Assembly: GCA_902729315.2 (NCBI GenBank)
Contig: LR746276.1
Span: 1,908,669 to 1,972,668, forward strand
DNA length: 64,000 nt
DNA from: Spirodela intermedia
Taxonomy: Eukaryota; Streptophyta; Magnoliopsida; Alismatales; Araceae
Reading direction: 5' to 3'
Shown here one piece after another: positions 22,952 through 34,985 of the stretch (positions are counted from its first letter, which is position 1; each line of letters opens with the position of its first letter). The notes beneath the pieces are model-generated. The model saw only the letters and a list, made by a program, of their open reading frames with translations, was not told where the DNA came from and searched no databases. Both the position numbers and the translations under genes were made by a program.

Positions 22952-24721
22952 ATGAAGTGCTTCCCCTTCTTCAAGGAGAAATTCCGAGGCTTACCTTCGG
23001 AACGAAGATCAGCCCCAGCTTCCATTTCCAACTCGAAGCTTGTGTCCACATATGGCACTGGAACCAGCGCCTCCTGTGGATCAGAGACCAACAAGAACTC
23101 ATGCAAGTCTTCAGGCTCAGCGTCTTCAACCCGCAGCATACCAGCCGTGTTTGACGAGAAGGCCCACAACCTGCGGGTCTTTGATTTCAAGGAGCTCTCC
23201 AATGCAACGAATGATTTCAGTCGGCTGCTGAAGATCGGCGAAGGTGGATTTGGGAGCGTCTACAAGGGCTTTATAAAGTCCCCCGAAGCTCCAGGGAGAA
23301 GAGCCACGGTGGCCATTAAGACTCTTAATCAGAACAGTCTGCAGGTGAGAGAAGAAGAAGAAGAAGAAGAAAATTCCCATCTTCTTGGACTCATAATGCA
23401 TCCATCGTGTGCCCACCATTTTGGATGAACTGAGAAGTGATTAATTAGGTGGATAGCTCTTTTCAACTGGGTTTTCTTTGTGGTTGGCTACCCGAGTTTT
23501 AATCAGCTTCAGCTGATTTTCAATTGGTTTCTTAGATATTTAGATTTTCTGCTGGGGTCTGACAAATTTTCTCCAAACTGCTGATCCCATTATTTTTTTG
23601 TGCACATTGTGTGGATCTTTTCCCTCTGGGTAGCATGCAAGCATGATTTATTTATATTTTACTAAATATCCATTGCCTTTTTATTATTTTTTCAGGGGCA
23701 TAAACAATGGTTGGCAGAAGTTCAATTCCTCGGTGTTGTTGATCACCCTAATCTGGTAAAACTCGTTGGATACTGCGCTTCAGATAATGAGAGGGGCATC
23801 CAGAGGTTACTGGTCTATGAGTATATGCCTAACAAGAGCTTAGAGCATCATCTCTTTAACAAGGCTTATCCTGTTTTGCCCTGGGATAAGAGACTGAAGA
23901 TAGTCGTGGATGTTGCAGAAGGATTGAGATATCTCCATGAAGGGCTGAGTATCCCGGTCTGTTCTACAACCCTAAGACTCTACTGGTGCCTCTTTTTTCC
24001 ATAGTCATCTTATTTTCATTTCCATATACTTTTCTTCTAGTTTTCTTGAGGAATTAAATCTCCTCAACAGTCATTTATGCCTAAATTCAGACATTTTTTA
24101 GATCGATGGGTATAATAACCCATGCAATTTTATGATGAACAGCAGGAGATCCGGAGTCCTGCTCGGGCTTAATCATAATAATTAATTATCTAGAGCCTGC
24201 AGGTTCTGTGTCATGGTTCCTGGGCTTTAGTGGGTTGCAGGGTGCCCACCAGGTCTCCTTACCCACGAACTTAGCAGTTTTCACTGTTTCTTTTTTATAT
24301 ATATAACGAATTCTGGTTTCATCTCCTTCCAAAGAGGATTCTCTCCTCTAATTCGGTTCAGTTTTTTATTATTAGGTTCACATTATTCTATTTTTGGTAC
24401 ATTAATTCAGTTTATGATTCGAGGGAATCTGGGGTTGACTTTCTTGAAACCAAATCTCAGAGTCTGAGAAGAATGCTCACATTCTGATTTTACAGTCTGA
24501 AAAGGGCCGGGATGAATCAGGGACCTAAGCTCATGCCCAGAGCATGGAGAAAAACTGATCACATCGTCTAAATTTAGTTCATTTATGATTGCCCAGAGCA
24601 TGGTGAAAAACGGATCACATCGCCTAAATTTTGTTCATTTATGATTGCCCAGAGCATGGAGAAAAACAGATCACATCACCTAAATTTAGGGTACTTATGA
24701 GTTGACTTTCAACCTCAGTTG

Positions 24722-24764
<43 letters not shown>

Positions 24765-26360
24765 TAGGTTTTGCTGATTGTCGAGTGGAGGATACCCAGT
24801 TGACTGATTGGCGGCTGTTGAGCTTGCTTTCTTGCTCTGAAATCTCTGTGGTTGATGAGCAGGTTATATTTCGGGACTTCAAGGCGTCCAACGTGCTGTT
24901 GGATGAGAACTTCAAGCCAAAGCTGTCGGACTTTGGGCTGGCCAGGGAGGGACCTTCAGACGGGCGCTCCCATGTCTCTACGGCGGTATGCTCCTTGCTC
25001 ATCTTGCAGAGTATTTTCCCCAATTTGCTGTTCTACCCTAGAACCAGGAAGAACCCTAGAGAAGAGGCAGCCTACACTGGAACAGAAGAAAGTTCTCAGG
25101 TATATTGAGGAAGATCATTGAGGGGAAGGGGTTTTTTTTTTTCAGAGGGATGGAGCCCGTAGAACTAGGAAGAACCCTAGAGATGGCAGCCTGACCAAGA
25201 ACAGGAAGAAGTTTGTCGAGCATAGTGAGGAAGAGAATTGAGGGGAACGGGTTTTTTTTTTCAGAGGGATGGAGGGGTTGAAGCTTGGATAGAATCATTC
25301 TGTTCTTTGGGGGGTGGGAGTTCTTGATTTCCTTGATTAGGGTTTGTTTTTTCTTTAATAGAAGGAGAGAGGACCTCCCTGCCTGCCCTCTTTGGCTTTT
25401 CCTCCTCCGGTTCCAAAATAGAACCATAAGCTTAGGTTCCCTAGAGAGGAGGAATAGGCGGGTGATATTAGGATCTCTCCATGCCAGACTGCGGCTGGTT
25501 TGCAGATCCTCTCGAGGAAGTAGATCACCTCATGGCTGCTGAATCTTCAGGCCTGGTTCTTCCTCCTCCTAACAAGTGGAACACAGGATTTGTAATCAGG
25601 GGGGACCAGTCTTCGTCTCCCTCGGCGCGGCGCCCTTCTGGAACCCTAATTTTATTAGGATCTCCTCCATGGTAGACTGCGGCCGGTATGCAGATTTTCT
25701 CGGGGAAGTAGATCACATCATGGCTGCTGCATCATCAGATCTGGTACTTCTTCCTAGCCAGTGGAACACGAGATTAATGAAACCCTAATTCCGCAGGTGA
25801 TGGGAACCCACGGGTACGCAGCCCCGGAGTACATCGAGACGGGGCACCTGACGACGAAGAGCGACCTCTGGGCCTTCGGCGTCGTCCTCTTCGAGATACT
25901 CACCGGCCGGCGGGCGCTGGACAGGAACCTACCCAAGCCGGAGCAGCGCCTCCTCGACTGGGTGAAGAAGTTCCCTCCGCGGAGCCATAGGTTCGCTGCT
26001 GTGATGGACCCCCGCCTGGAGCAGCGCTACTCAGCCGCGGCGGCGCGGATGGTGGCGGAGCTCGCCAATGCCTGCCTCGCCAAGAGCCCCAGGGACCGCC
26101 CCGCCATGGGAGAGGTGGTCGAGAGCCTCCGCCGGGCCCTGGAGGTGACGGAATCTGGCGAAGAGCCGGAGGATCAGCCGGCGGCGTCGCCGCGGTCGAG
26201 CGACGCCGCCGCCGGCGGGGAGGAGCAGGAGGGTGGAAAGGGCGCCGGCGTCGCTGCGTCTACGAAGAGGCGGCTCTTCCACCTCGCCAAACTAGCGGAG
26301 ACCGCCAATGCAGAACACATCAGGAGGCTCTACCCAATGCACCGGTTTAACCGAGGCTGA
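22952..26360 (+). CDS. Receptor-like cytoplasmic kinase, RLCK-VII, PCRK1/2-like
   Basis: Four exons: 22952-23344, 23696-23956, 24863-24985 and 25797-26360, all phase 0, giving 446 aa. The N-terminus MKCFPFF matches PCRK1/2-type kinases, which act downstream of immune receptors at the plasma membrane; Cys3 is a possible acylation site. Kinase motifs: glycine loop [10 protein letters not shown] (95-104), Lys123 in AIK, catalytic VIFRDFK with Asp223, DFGLA at 241, activation segment ending [10 protein letters not shown], and subdomain [14 protein letters not shown]. The C-terminal tail is Ala/Gly/Glu-rich. The start at 22952 is preferred because MKCFPF is the family start. The exon 2 donor (CCCG|gtctgt) is weak. 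No extracellular or membrane segment is present, as expected for an RLCK. Confidence 0.88.
24535..24702 (+). repeat. 56-bp tandem repeat, three copies, in kinase intron 2
   Basis: Units begin GCCCAGAGCATGG at 24535, 24591 and 24647, an exact 56-bp spacing, with a few differences between copies. The third copy decays after TAAATTTAGG. There are no spacers, so it is a tandem repeat and not CRISPR-like. Confidence 0.9.
24724..24761 (+). repeat. (TA)n microsatellite in kinase intron 2
   Basis: About 18 TA dinucleotides close to the 3' end of the intron, directly after the 56-bp repeats. Confidence 0.85.
25039..25276 (+). repeat. ~121-bp tandem duplication in kinase intron 3
   Basis: Unit 1 (25039-25159) and unit 2 (from 25160) share TAGAAC.AGGAAGAACC, a GAGGAAGA.....TTGAGGGGAA segment and a T-run followed by CAGAGGGATGGAG. 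Copies differ at several sites, so the duplication is not very recent. Confidence 0.85.
25467..25793 (+). repeat. ~187-bp tandem duplication in kinase intron 3
   Basis: Units start ATTAGGATCTC at 25467 and 25654. Both contain GAAGTAGATCAC.TCATGGCTGCTG, GTGGAACAC and a terminal AACCCTAATT. The second unit is shortened and runs almost to the acceptor of exon 4, so the duplication may have copied branch-point and acceptor-side sequence. Confidence 0.85.
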
Positions 26361-26420
26361 CGATCGACCTCACCTTCTGGTCTTCTCTCGGCTGCCTGTA
26401 ACCAGTGGGTATTCTTCTGA

Positions 26421-26473
<53 letters not shown>

Positions 26474-26794
26474 GGACTGGTGTGCATTCTTCTAAGAATG
26501 CCCTCCCACACCCTCCTACATTCCCATGTTGACCGAATCCATCCGCTACGTAGACCCAAGCTTGGGGGTATTCATTAGACTCTATGCAGGCCTTGGAACG
26601 ACACTCGAGTCGACCCAACACGTGGTGGCAGCTGGTGCTAACGATTTGCTAGATGATTGACAGTGCGCAAGATTTCAACTCAGCTTGCACGCAAAAAGTC
26701 AATTTGAGCGTAGGATTTTGCTTTCCAGACCCTATAGAAGATATTATTGCAGATGAACACCAGTAAAAGTGTGCCCGCTCTATGATTGCCGAGT

Positions 26795-26826
<32 letters not shown>

Positions 26827-27169
26827 TGCGAAATAAGCTATCATTATCAATACAAGCACAAATGAATTAAGTTTAATTCAACAAGCAAGTTTATAATTAC
26901 ATGTTCTAGAGAGAGAGGGAAAGAAAGGAACGCTGGGAGTAGGCAGACGATTGCATCTATCTAGATGCGGGCAGATGTCTCTCTCCTCCATTCCAGCACT
27001 TAGAATCTGCCACAAGGCCAATGCTGACACTACCACTCTTCAAACTACCATCAGAACGACTAAATCTCAACACAAACAGCCCCAACCGAGTGAAACTGCA
27101 CAGAAATCATGCACCAAACCAATGTTCTTCCAAGCAGCATCAACGGGCACACTGAAAAGGCCAGATACC

Positions 27170-27228
<59 letters not shown>

Positions 27229-27339
27229 AATAGAAGATTATATGCATGAAGGCATGGTATAATTAAATAACTGCGTGGTTAATATACCCCACTCTCAAGA
27301 AATGATAGAGAGAGAGAGAACTGAGGACACAAGAACGAG
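26361..27339. other. Kinase 3' flank with CT and GA microsatellites
   Basis: Contains (CT)n at 26425-26471 (probably 3' UTR), (GA)n at about 26806-26826, (CT)n at 27174-27227 and short GA runs at 27308-27318. No coding region is recognised. The open frames here are either the microsatellites or short frames without family resemblance. Confidence 0.6.
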
Positions 27340-28020
27340 GATTTCCCATATGAATGTGGGTATCTACTTACTCCTTCCTACATGATATCGCAGATCATGC
27401 CATGGATAGGCATCGATGATAGACCAAGGGAGGGGGGTGTTCCTATCAATAGGAATCTACCTATTCAATCTATATATATATATATATATATATATATGAT
27501 CGGACGAAGTCTTCCTTGCTAGATCACCCCATATATGGAGATCTACCTGCTCATCACTACATGATAGAACAAGGGAGGATTCCACCGTATCATGATATCT
27601 TATATAAAATGGGCATCTCGACGGTCGAACAGGGGAGGGGCTCCTAGTATGTATGGATATCTATCTACCCACTTATCACAACATGAAAGGACGTAAAAGG
27701 ATCATTGAGGTGCGTGCGAGAGTAGGATCTGCTGCTTCCAGTTTAGGAGCAGGACCCAGAGTTCACTATCCATTGTGATAGCTAGTGGGTGAATTCAAGA
27801 ACAGGTTTTGCTCACGAGATCATACGAGATATCTCTATAAATGGGCATTTGTTGTATAGACGAGGGAGGGAAGCGGTTCCCAATGTATATGGATATCTAC
27901 CCACTTATATCACTGCATTATATAACATGTCACTAGATCATGTATAGAATTATATGGGCATCCATTCCCTCATCACTAGGAGATAGATTGAGCAAGATCT
28001 TGCTTCCTGGATCATCCAAG
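27340..28020. repeat. Degenerate minisatellite-like array
   Basis: At least four diverged versions of one pattern follow each other: GGA.ATCTAC(C)..CTCATCAC.ACATGAT, then a spacer, then GA.CAAGGGAGG..GTTCC. Clear instances lie near 27355-27470, 27535-27580, 27600-27690 and 27835-27960. An (AT)n tract lies at 27470-27497. The unit is about 100-150 bp and irregular. No coding potential seen. Confidence 0.6.
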
Positions 28021-28259
28021 CATGGAAGGAAAGGTGATTGGAGTTGCAGAAAAGATCTCACCTGAGATGACGTGACAAAGATTTTTTGAAAGAAATCGTT
28101 CTGATTTCTTTTGATAAAAGCCAAAAAAAAAAAAAACAATCGTTTTGATAAGTTTGATTTTCGTCCAAAAAACACCACCTCTTCCACTGGTGTCTGGTAC
28201 CCATCTTCAGAGAAGAAGAAACCAAAAAGGCCAAGAGCCAAGCTGACATCTATCTCTGT

Positions 28260-28750
28260 TCCTCGATGTGCTCTCTTTCTCTAGTTTAAGGGTTTCCTGA
28301 AAGATCACACAGGCCATGAATTCCCCATTATATCATATCCATCTCAAGGAACTAACACCAAAAGGGGTTGAACTTTGATTATCTTTGCTACGATTATTGT
28401 CAGCATGAGATTCTATACATGCAAAACTAGGGAGCAAGATCTCGTAGAACTCCGTTACAGCATAAGAAAATGCCTCCAGACGTTAGCTTCACCGATTTTC
28501 TTATACAATATGTGCAGTTTTAATGCAGATAAAAGAGTTCTTCTCAATGTGCATATCACCACACGTGTGACATGAAGTGTTCTCTATTTCACTAGTTTCA
28601 GGTTTCTTGCAGGATTCCATACGCCATTAATTCCCAAATAAATCCATCTTTGTCATGATTGCTGTCCGCTCGAGTTTCCTTAGAAAGCAAGAACCGGAGA
28701 GCAAGATCTCATCCTACGACTCCATTATTAAGCAAAGAACTCCAAGTGTA
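28260..28750. repeat. Diverged ~300-bp direct duplication
   Basis: Two related blocks (about 28262-28480 and 28580-28745) share, in order, a CTCTCTTTCTCTAGTTT/TTCTCTATTTCACTAGTTT start, CCAT.AATTCCC, a GTC(A/C)G segment and a GGAGCAAGATCTC / GAGAGCAAGATCTC motif. Each ends with an ACTCC.TTA segment. Nothing coding was recognised. Confidence 0.5.
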
Positions 28751-29153
28751 GTTTGACAGGTCAACTCTTATACGACAGGTCAACTCCATTACCCAAGGTG
28801 ATACAAAAAAATAAGCACATGATTCCAAATCCCATCTCCCCACTAACCCCCCCATCCAGCTGCGCATGTCCCACTCACTGCCCCTGCAGACACAGTCAAA
28901 TCCATGCTGCCCACAAGATAAATTCGAGAGTAGAAGTGAAGCTCGCATGTCACCAGCTGGATACATATTTTGAGAGTATAAAGAGAAATGGAGGGCATTT
29001 CATGGCGTCAACAGATTCCATTTGTATCAAAAAATTGGGCCATCCAATCAATTTAGCATATTAACTTTCCTTGTATAGATCCATCTCAGCCAGAAAATTG
29101 GGTATCTAAGTTAGTGATGTGATGTGGGACTATAATTCTTTCCAGTTAGGAAA

Positions 29154-29192
29154 GCCACGTGGCAGTACGAAGCTCAATGCAAGCCACGTGTC
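29154..29192. promoter_or_regulatory. Pair of G-boxes in a convergent intergenic region
   Basis: GCCACGTGGC (core 29156-29161) and GCCACGTGTC (core 29185-29190) lie 29 bp apart. They sit between two genes that converge (kinase + and hnRNP -), where no protein-gene promoter is expected. They could be chance, or belong to an unrecognised transcript. The rest of 28750-29915 shows nothing else I can support beyond the hnRNP 3' flank. Confidence 0.35.
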
Positions 29193-29915
29193 CAAGCGCA
29201 ACCTTCTGCAAAGCCATCATTTGTTACAAAAGTTGAGCCACCTGAGACTCCTCTTCCAAATGATAGCATAACATCTCTGGTGATCGTTAGAGAACATATC
29301 CAAAAAACCCTCACAGAAAAATTTTCAAATTAGCTGGTATTGACAGCAGAGTTTCTCTCTCTAAATACCAAATGATTTTTACTCAACAGAAGCGATTGAA
29401 GCATAGACCTTCTCCGTCTCATGGAGTTCTCAACAGAGATAGAAGAAAACATGTATTTCACACACAAACACCAAGCCATATATATTGGTGTACCAAACTC
29501 ATGTGCTGCAACTTGGTCTTTCTTACAGAGAAACTGAGTCAGAAAATCCAAAACATTACCGTCTGCTCTCCGTCTTATAACTGAACTTCTTAAGGGCTCC
29601 CCACAGTTACTAACATGCGGTCAGTCCAAAGCATGTAGGCATCATATCCAGAAGCTCCACACAATCCAAGGCCTACAGCACTTAGGGGAGGCGTAAAATC
29701 TGTCATAAAGACAAATCCAGATGTGAACATGAAGCAACATGCTTCTGGCTCTAGATAAAATGAAAGGAATGCCTCTTGCAAGCAAATGACTACCAGCGAA
29801 GGGAAGGGAAGGGAAAGGAGATGACAAGCACAACCCACTCGGTCTCTCTGATGAGAAGTACTATCAAGATGTTAAAAGTGGGAGTAAACTTGTCAAAGAG
29901 AGAGAAATGTGCACC

Positions 29916-30417
29916 TCAGTAGTAGGATCCTGATCCGCTGCCACCGAGATATCCACCGCCACCCATCCCACGGCTAGAATACAAGGATGAATAAGAAGAG
30001 CCCCCTCCGATCTGGGATGGATACCAAAACACGTTGTTGACATCACGAGAATGGATAGTATATCATATCAACATTGATATAAATAAAGGATAGAGAAAAT
30101 TACTTGAGACCGAGATACGTAAGAATTGTCACCGTAACTAGAGGAGTGCATTCCTCCAACATCACCACTTCTTGCAGAACCTGAAACCAAAACAGCAACA
30201 ATTAAATTTACAAAAAAGATATTTGGGGAAATTAGATGATAAGATCTTAGAGCCTTGACATACCCCCAGAGTAGTTCATACCATAACGACTGCTACTGTA
30301 CGCAGAATGTGATTCCTGACCAGAAAGAGAACTTCGATTGCTGCCATAGCCAGCATGGGATCTACTTAGCCTGCAATTCAAGAACCACAGAAAAGTATTT
30401 AAAGAAACGTCCAGATG

Positions 30418-30450
<33 letters not shown>

Positions 30451-33400
30451 ACCACTGTGAGAACAACCTTTCGCCATATGAATCATATTCACTGCTGCTA
30501 CTAACACCATAATCAAAACGAGGTCTTGACTGGCGAGAACTCACATCACCATAGCGTGGAGGAGTATCATCCTACAAGATAAAAACCGAACATATCAAAC
30601 CGTTACTTTTGACCAAACAAAGGTCAATTGAACATGTAGAAGATTCAAAAGCATGAAGTAATTCAAACGAAATCATACAATTGCCGCATAAGGACGCTTG
30701 GAACCGGATATGGAATCATAATCACGGCCATGGCCTTCGCGATACACTGAGAGAGGCCTTTCAAGCCTTCGCCCATATCCTTCATCATCATAGCTTCTTC
30801 TAACAGCTGTTGTCCGTGAAGCACTTCGAGGTGCATCATCAGCATAAGCAGGTCCATGCAAATCATATGCATCTCTGTAGGAGGAACGCCTTTCTGCTGG
30901 ATCTCTAGTAGCATACTCAACTGGAGCTCTGCTTCTGGGGGGAAGTTCACGTCTAATAAATTCCCTTTTTGAGGAAGGCCTCGGATATGAATCAACTGTT
31001 CAAAATAAATTATATTAGATAACAAGAAACAGGAACCTTAGTAAAAATCAAGCTCAAGCCCACCGAAGAGAAACGAATTTTACTTGGTGGCCTTCGATCA
31101 TAGGAACGCCCTGGGGGAGGTAGTTGCCTAATTCTCTCTGCAGTACCCATAATGGGCCGCCTACTTTTAAAATCTGTCGGTCTCTGGACTCCACGGACTC
31201 CAATGGGTGCTCGACCTCCAACTGGCCTTGAGCTGTGATCGACCATTCTATAAGGTAGAGGACGACTCCATGAGAAACGACCACCCCTTGATACTGTCCT
31301 CTCTGTTCTCAAAAATTCTACTCGCCGGCCAAACTTCCCTCTTCCCTTCTGAAGTGGACGAGATAATCTAGCCCTGACTTTGACCTGAAAACGCAAATCG
31401 AAATAAATACGAAATTGAAACGAGCACAGACCTGTTATATCCAACGAATATAAATGTTCTCCCAGCAACAACACTTTATCTGCATAAATTAGATTTAATA
31501 CTGCCATGGTAAATAAACCAAAAAAGACCTTTTTGTCTCCTTCGCCAAGCTCTGTATTATTGATGCTTTCCGCACACTTGACTGCAGAATCATGAGTGTC
31601 AAAAGTGACAAAACCAAAATCCCTCCTCTTAGCTGATGGCATATTACGGGCAAGTTCCACCTTCTCGATGTGACCAAATTTCTTGAGATAATCCCTGAGA
31701 CGTTCCTCATCCCATGCAACAGGCAGACCATCTACAAATACAGTTTTCACCTGAAATGGGACAATACTAGCATTGAACATCAAGCTTCCTCCAAACAGAC
31801 ACGAACATAGAGCACATTCAGAAACAAGGTATAAACCTGTGCCATGATTTCATCGTCAGGCTCAATGAAAGAATCTGCAAAGGACACTTTAGCGATTCTA
31901 TCAACCCCAAATACAACATCTCTCCTCCTTAAGCACCTATACGCATCCATTGCATCTTTGCGAGATGCAAACTCCAAGAAAGCAAACCCTCGGTTATTTC
32001 CCTCGTTATTGCTATCTTCAACTAATGTTAAATCCTCAACATTATCAACTCCGTAATGCTTCAACTTCGCCTTCAGCTGAAATTATGTTTGAAAGTAACG
32101 TAAGCATAAAGTTAAGTCTAAAAATCACAAATGTTGTGGAAAATCAGGATACCAATTTACATACATCTTCCTTAGTCCATGTCTTGCATATATTGCCCAG
32201 AAATAGGGTATCATTGTCTTGACTTGGGGAAACGCCACATTGTTTCCCATTGACCTGAAAACCAAAGTATGAAAATCATCCATCAGCAACTGAAACCTTC
32301 ACGAGATCCAGGCGATCTTCACCTAAGATTTCTCATACTTGACGTGAACAGAGAAAATACCACTGGGTTCTTCAATTCTGCAACAGCTCGTTTCGCTTGT
32401 TCAACTGTAGCAAATCGTAGGAACGCAAAACCCTTGTTCTTCTTTGTAAGAGGATTCTTCATCAGTCGGACTTCCACCACTTGACCAACTTCACTGAAGA
32501 CCTTCTTCAAATCCTCTTCAGATGCATCCTTGTCTAGGCCACCCACAAAGACTTCAAACTCCTTCCTCTTGCGACGATCAGTCACTACTTCGTGATGCTC
32601 TTCATCTTCAACGACATCATTCTGCTCCTCTTCAGCATCTTCATCGTCTTCTTCTCCTTCAACATCTTCGCCATCACTTTCTATTTCTTCAATCATGTCA
32701 GCTTCATCAGTTTCACGAATACCACCACCATGGCCATCTTCCTCTACATCTTCCTCACCTGCATCCCCCTCTGCCAATTCATCCTCATTCTCTAGATCTT
32801 TCCCATCATATTCCATTATCGGTTCCTCTTCAGGATCATATTCAAGTTCAGTGTCATCCAGATCTAACCTCTCGCCTTTATCTTCTTCGGCATAAACCTC
32901 TTTCGTATCCTCTTCCTCTGCAGTTCCAGAAGGTTTCCAAACTTATTGAACTTTTACATACATAAGTATAGAAGAAAAGTGAAGGAAACTCCGGGATGCA
33001 CAACAAGCTTGTTTTCCAAAGGAGCAGTCTGACTTCTGAGACTGTCAATTAATAAGGACAAGACGTAAGACGTAGAATGACTGCTTACAAGCTCCATAAA
33101 TACTTACATAAAGGACTGTCGATCAAGGCACAAGAAAATCTGTGCCAGTACCAGATCCAAATTTCATTCAGCTTTCTCAACGACAAATCAGTCATACCAA
33201 ATTGACTTGGTTTTTACAACAAAACGCATCAGAATGCGCAAATGATCCACAGCCCACAGACACGCCGTGATAAATCAAAATTAGAAAATGCAGAAAAAAC
33301 GAAAACACTCATGGATGCATAAATATGCAGCCTTCAGTTTCAACTACGTGAAAAAAATCATCTCGGAAATCTATGCAAAAATAGCATACACCATGTATGA

Positions 33401-33820
33401 ATAAATACAATCCAAGTTGGGGAAACATGAGAAATAAAACGTCGAGGAATACCGAATAATGACATAAAAAAACTCACAATAAAAGGGCTGGCGGATTTAA
33501 TTGTTCCCATGAAAGGGAAAAACGTACAACGCCGCGAGATAATTAAGATCCCAACATTCAAAAGTGAGGACATGAACAAAAAACTACCATGATTGAAACA
33601 AGGGCAGATCGAAAGGCGTACCAACGGACCCATTAGCATCGGGCACAAGCTCTGGCTCGGGAGGCGTCACCTCGGTCGTCTTCACTACCGCCTCCTCTTG
33701 GGCGGTCTTCTCCGTCTCAGTCGGGCCCCCTGCAGGCCTACCCCTCGTCGTCCTGGCCCCCGCCCTCTTGACAGCCCCGGAGGACGCTCCCGACGTCTTC
33801 CTCACCGTCCGAGGAGGCAT
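29916..33820 (-). CDS. hnRNP Q/R-like RNA-binding protein with three RRMs
   Basis: Eleven exons (minus strand): 33820-33622, 32917-32361, 32254-32165, 32076-31837, 31750-31529, 31384-31084, 30995-30679, 30571-30468, 30370-30264, 30180-30104 and 30011-29916. They give 769 aa in one continuous frame. Residues 67-180 are a long Glu/Asp-rich stretch. RRM1 (about 185-260) has VFVGGL and KGFAFLRF. RRM2 (about 268-345) has LFLGNI and RGFAFLEF. RRM3 (about 363-437) has VFVDGL and RDFGFVTF. The C-terminus is Arg/Gly/Ser/Tyr-rich and ends GSGSGSYY. This matches plant LIF2/At2g44710-type hnRNP Q proteins, nuclear RNA-binding regulators; the acidic region and length favour the longer At2g44710 type. RRM boundaries coincide with exon joins. 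Confidence 0.88.
30420..30448 (+). repeat. (TG)n microsatellite in hnRNP intron 8
   Basis: A pure TG tract, CA on the gene strand, lies in the 97-bp intron between exons 8 and 9, about 20 bp from the donor side. CA repeats in introns can modulate splicing in other systems; effect here unknown. Confidence 0.85.
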
Positions 33821-34113
33821 CGCCGCAATCTTACAAACAAGAAACTAGGATCTTACGCGCGAACGCCACCGAAAGGAAGATCAAAAACGCCTCCGAGAGC
33901 GGATTTTTCTTTTCCGGTGCGACGATAGGCGCGGTAGAAAGAAACCCTAAATCTAATCGTTCGCCCGCATATTTGAAGACGTGTCCAACTCGGATAGTCC
34001 TCGAATCCATAGGAGACGGCTAGACCGGGCCGGGCCTGCCCGAAGGAAACCCGGAAGATGATATCCACGTGGCGCTTCGCGAGAAGAGAGAGAAGGTAAA
34101 GATGCCACGTGGT
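33821..34113 (-). promoter_or_regulatory. hnRNP gene promoter/leader with telo-box and two G-boxes
   Basis: Upstream of the ATG (33820) lie a telo-box AAACCCTAA (33942-33950) and two CACGTG cores (34066-34071 in CCACGTGGC, 34106-34111 in GCCACGTGGT), plus GGGCC runs near 34027-34037. Telo-box plus GGGCC-type elements are typical of plant genes for RNA-handling proteins. Assignment rests on distance and orientation. Confidence 0.5.
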
Positions 34114-34717
34114 CAAACTCGAGGGCCACTTCAGGAGAACCCAACCCGAATGAAGCACTTCTAATTAAACAATTATTTTTTTACAATAAAAAAGTGTACC
34201 TTTTTTGGTATTAACTTGGTAAAAGAGTTTATATTATTATCTTGGTAATAACTTATCATTGAAAGCAGTCAAAAAAAGATTCATTTTAAATAGCAAAAAA
34301 AGGAGCAAAATGGTGTAAAAATAGTTAAAAAATAATAATGTGCACCTTTTTTGACGCAAGGCCAAGAAACTCTAGCAGAACTCGCTTGTTCTAAACATGA
34401 CACGTACCCAATAGAATGGCATATTTTTACATATATTTTAAAATTAACGAAAATAAAAATACGATTTTATTCAGGATATTTATAAACCTCAATCTACTTC
34501 GCTTCACTTTCATTAAAAAAATAATATCGTATTTTAGAAAATATATATAGGATGAAATGATATGACTAGATGGATACCCAATAAAGCTGACAGAATGTGG
34601 CAAGAGAACTGAAGGCAAGAAATAGAAATGGGAGAAACAAATATGGATATTATTATAATGAAGGAAAATATGAATTATTCAAGGAATATATCTTTATTTT
34701 GTTCGTCTAAAGTCTAA

Positions 34718-34985
34718 AAGTCAACCTCAAAGAACAAAAGTAGACACATGAAAGTCAACTTCAATTCATTTTTTGGATCAATTATAATTATTAAGTTAAT
34801 GTTTGAAAGTAAACCCCATAGAACAAAAAACAACAAATGAAAGTCAACTTCAAGTCGTTCTTTGGATCAATTATAACGAAGGAAAATATGATTTATTCAG
34901 GGAATATATCTTTAATTTATTTTTTAAAGTCTGAACGTCAACCCCAAAGAAAAAAGAGACCGATGAAAGTCAACTTAAATCGTTA
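34718..34985. repeat. Diverged tandem units rich in GTCAAC (W-box core on the other strand)
   Basis: Three related units (about 34718-34800, 34807-34885 and 34930-34985) share GTCAACC.CA.AGAACAAAA, then ATGAAAGTCAACTTCAA, then a GGATCAATTATAA segment. Each unit contains one or two GTCAA cores, so TTGAC W-box cores are multiplied. They lie about 0.9-1.2 kb upstream of the hnRNP start. Confidence 0.7.

Noticed and set aside
24535-24702. Regular 56-bp repeat as a CRISPR-like array
   Set aside because: There are only three adjacent copies without unique spacers, inside a plant intron; it is a tandem duplication.
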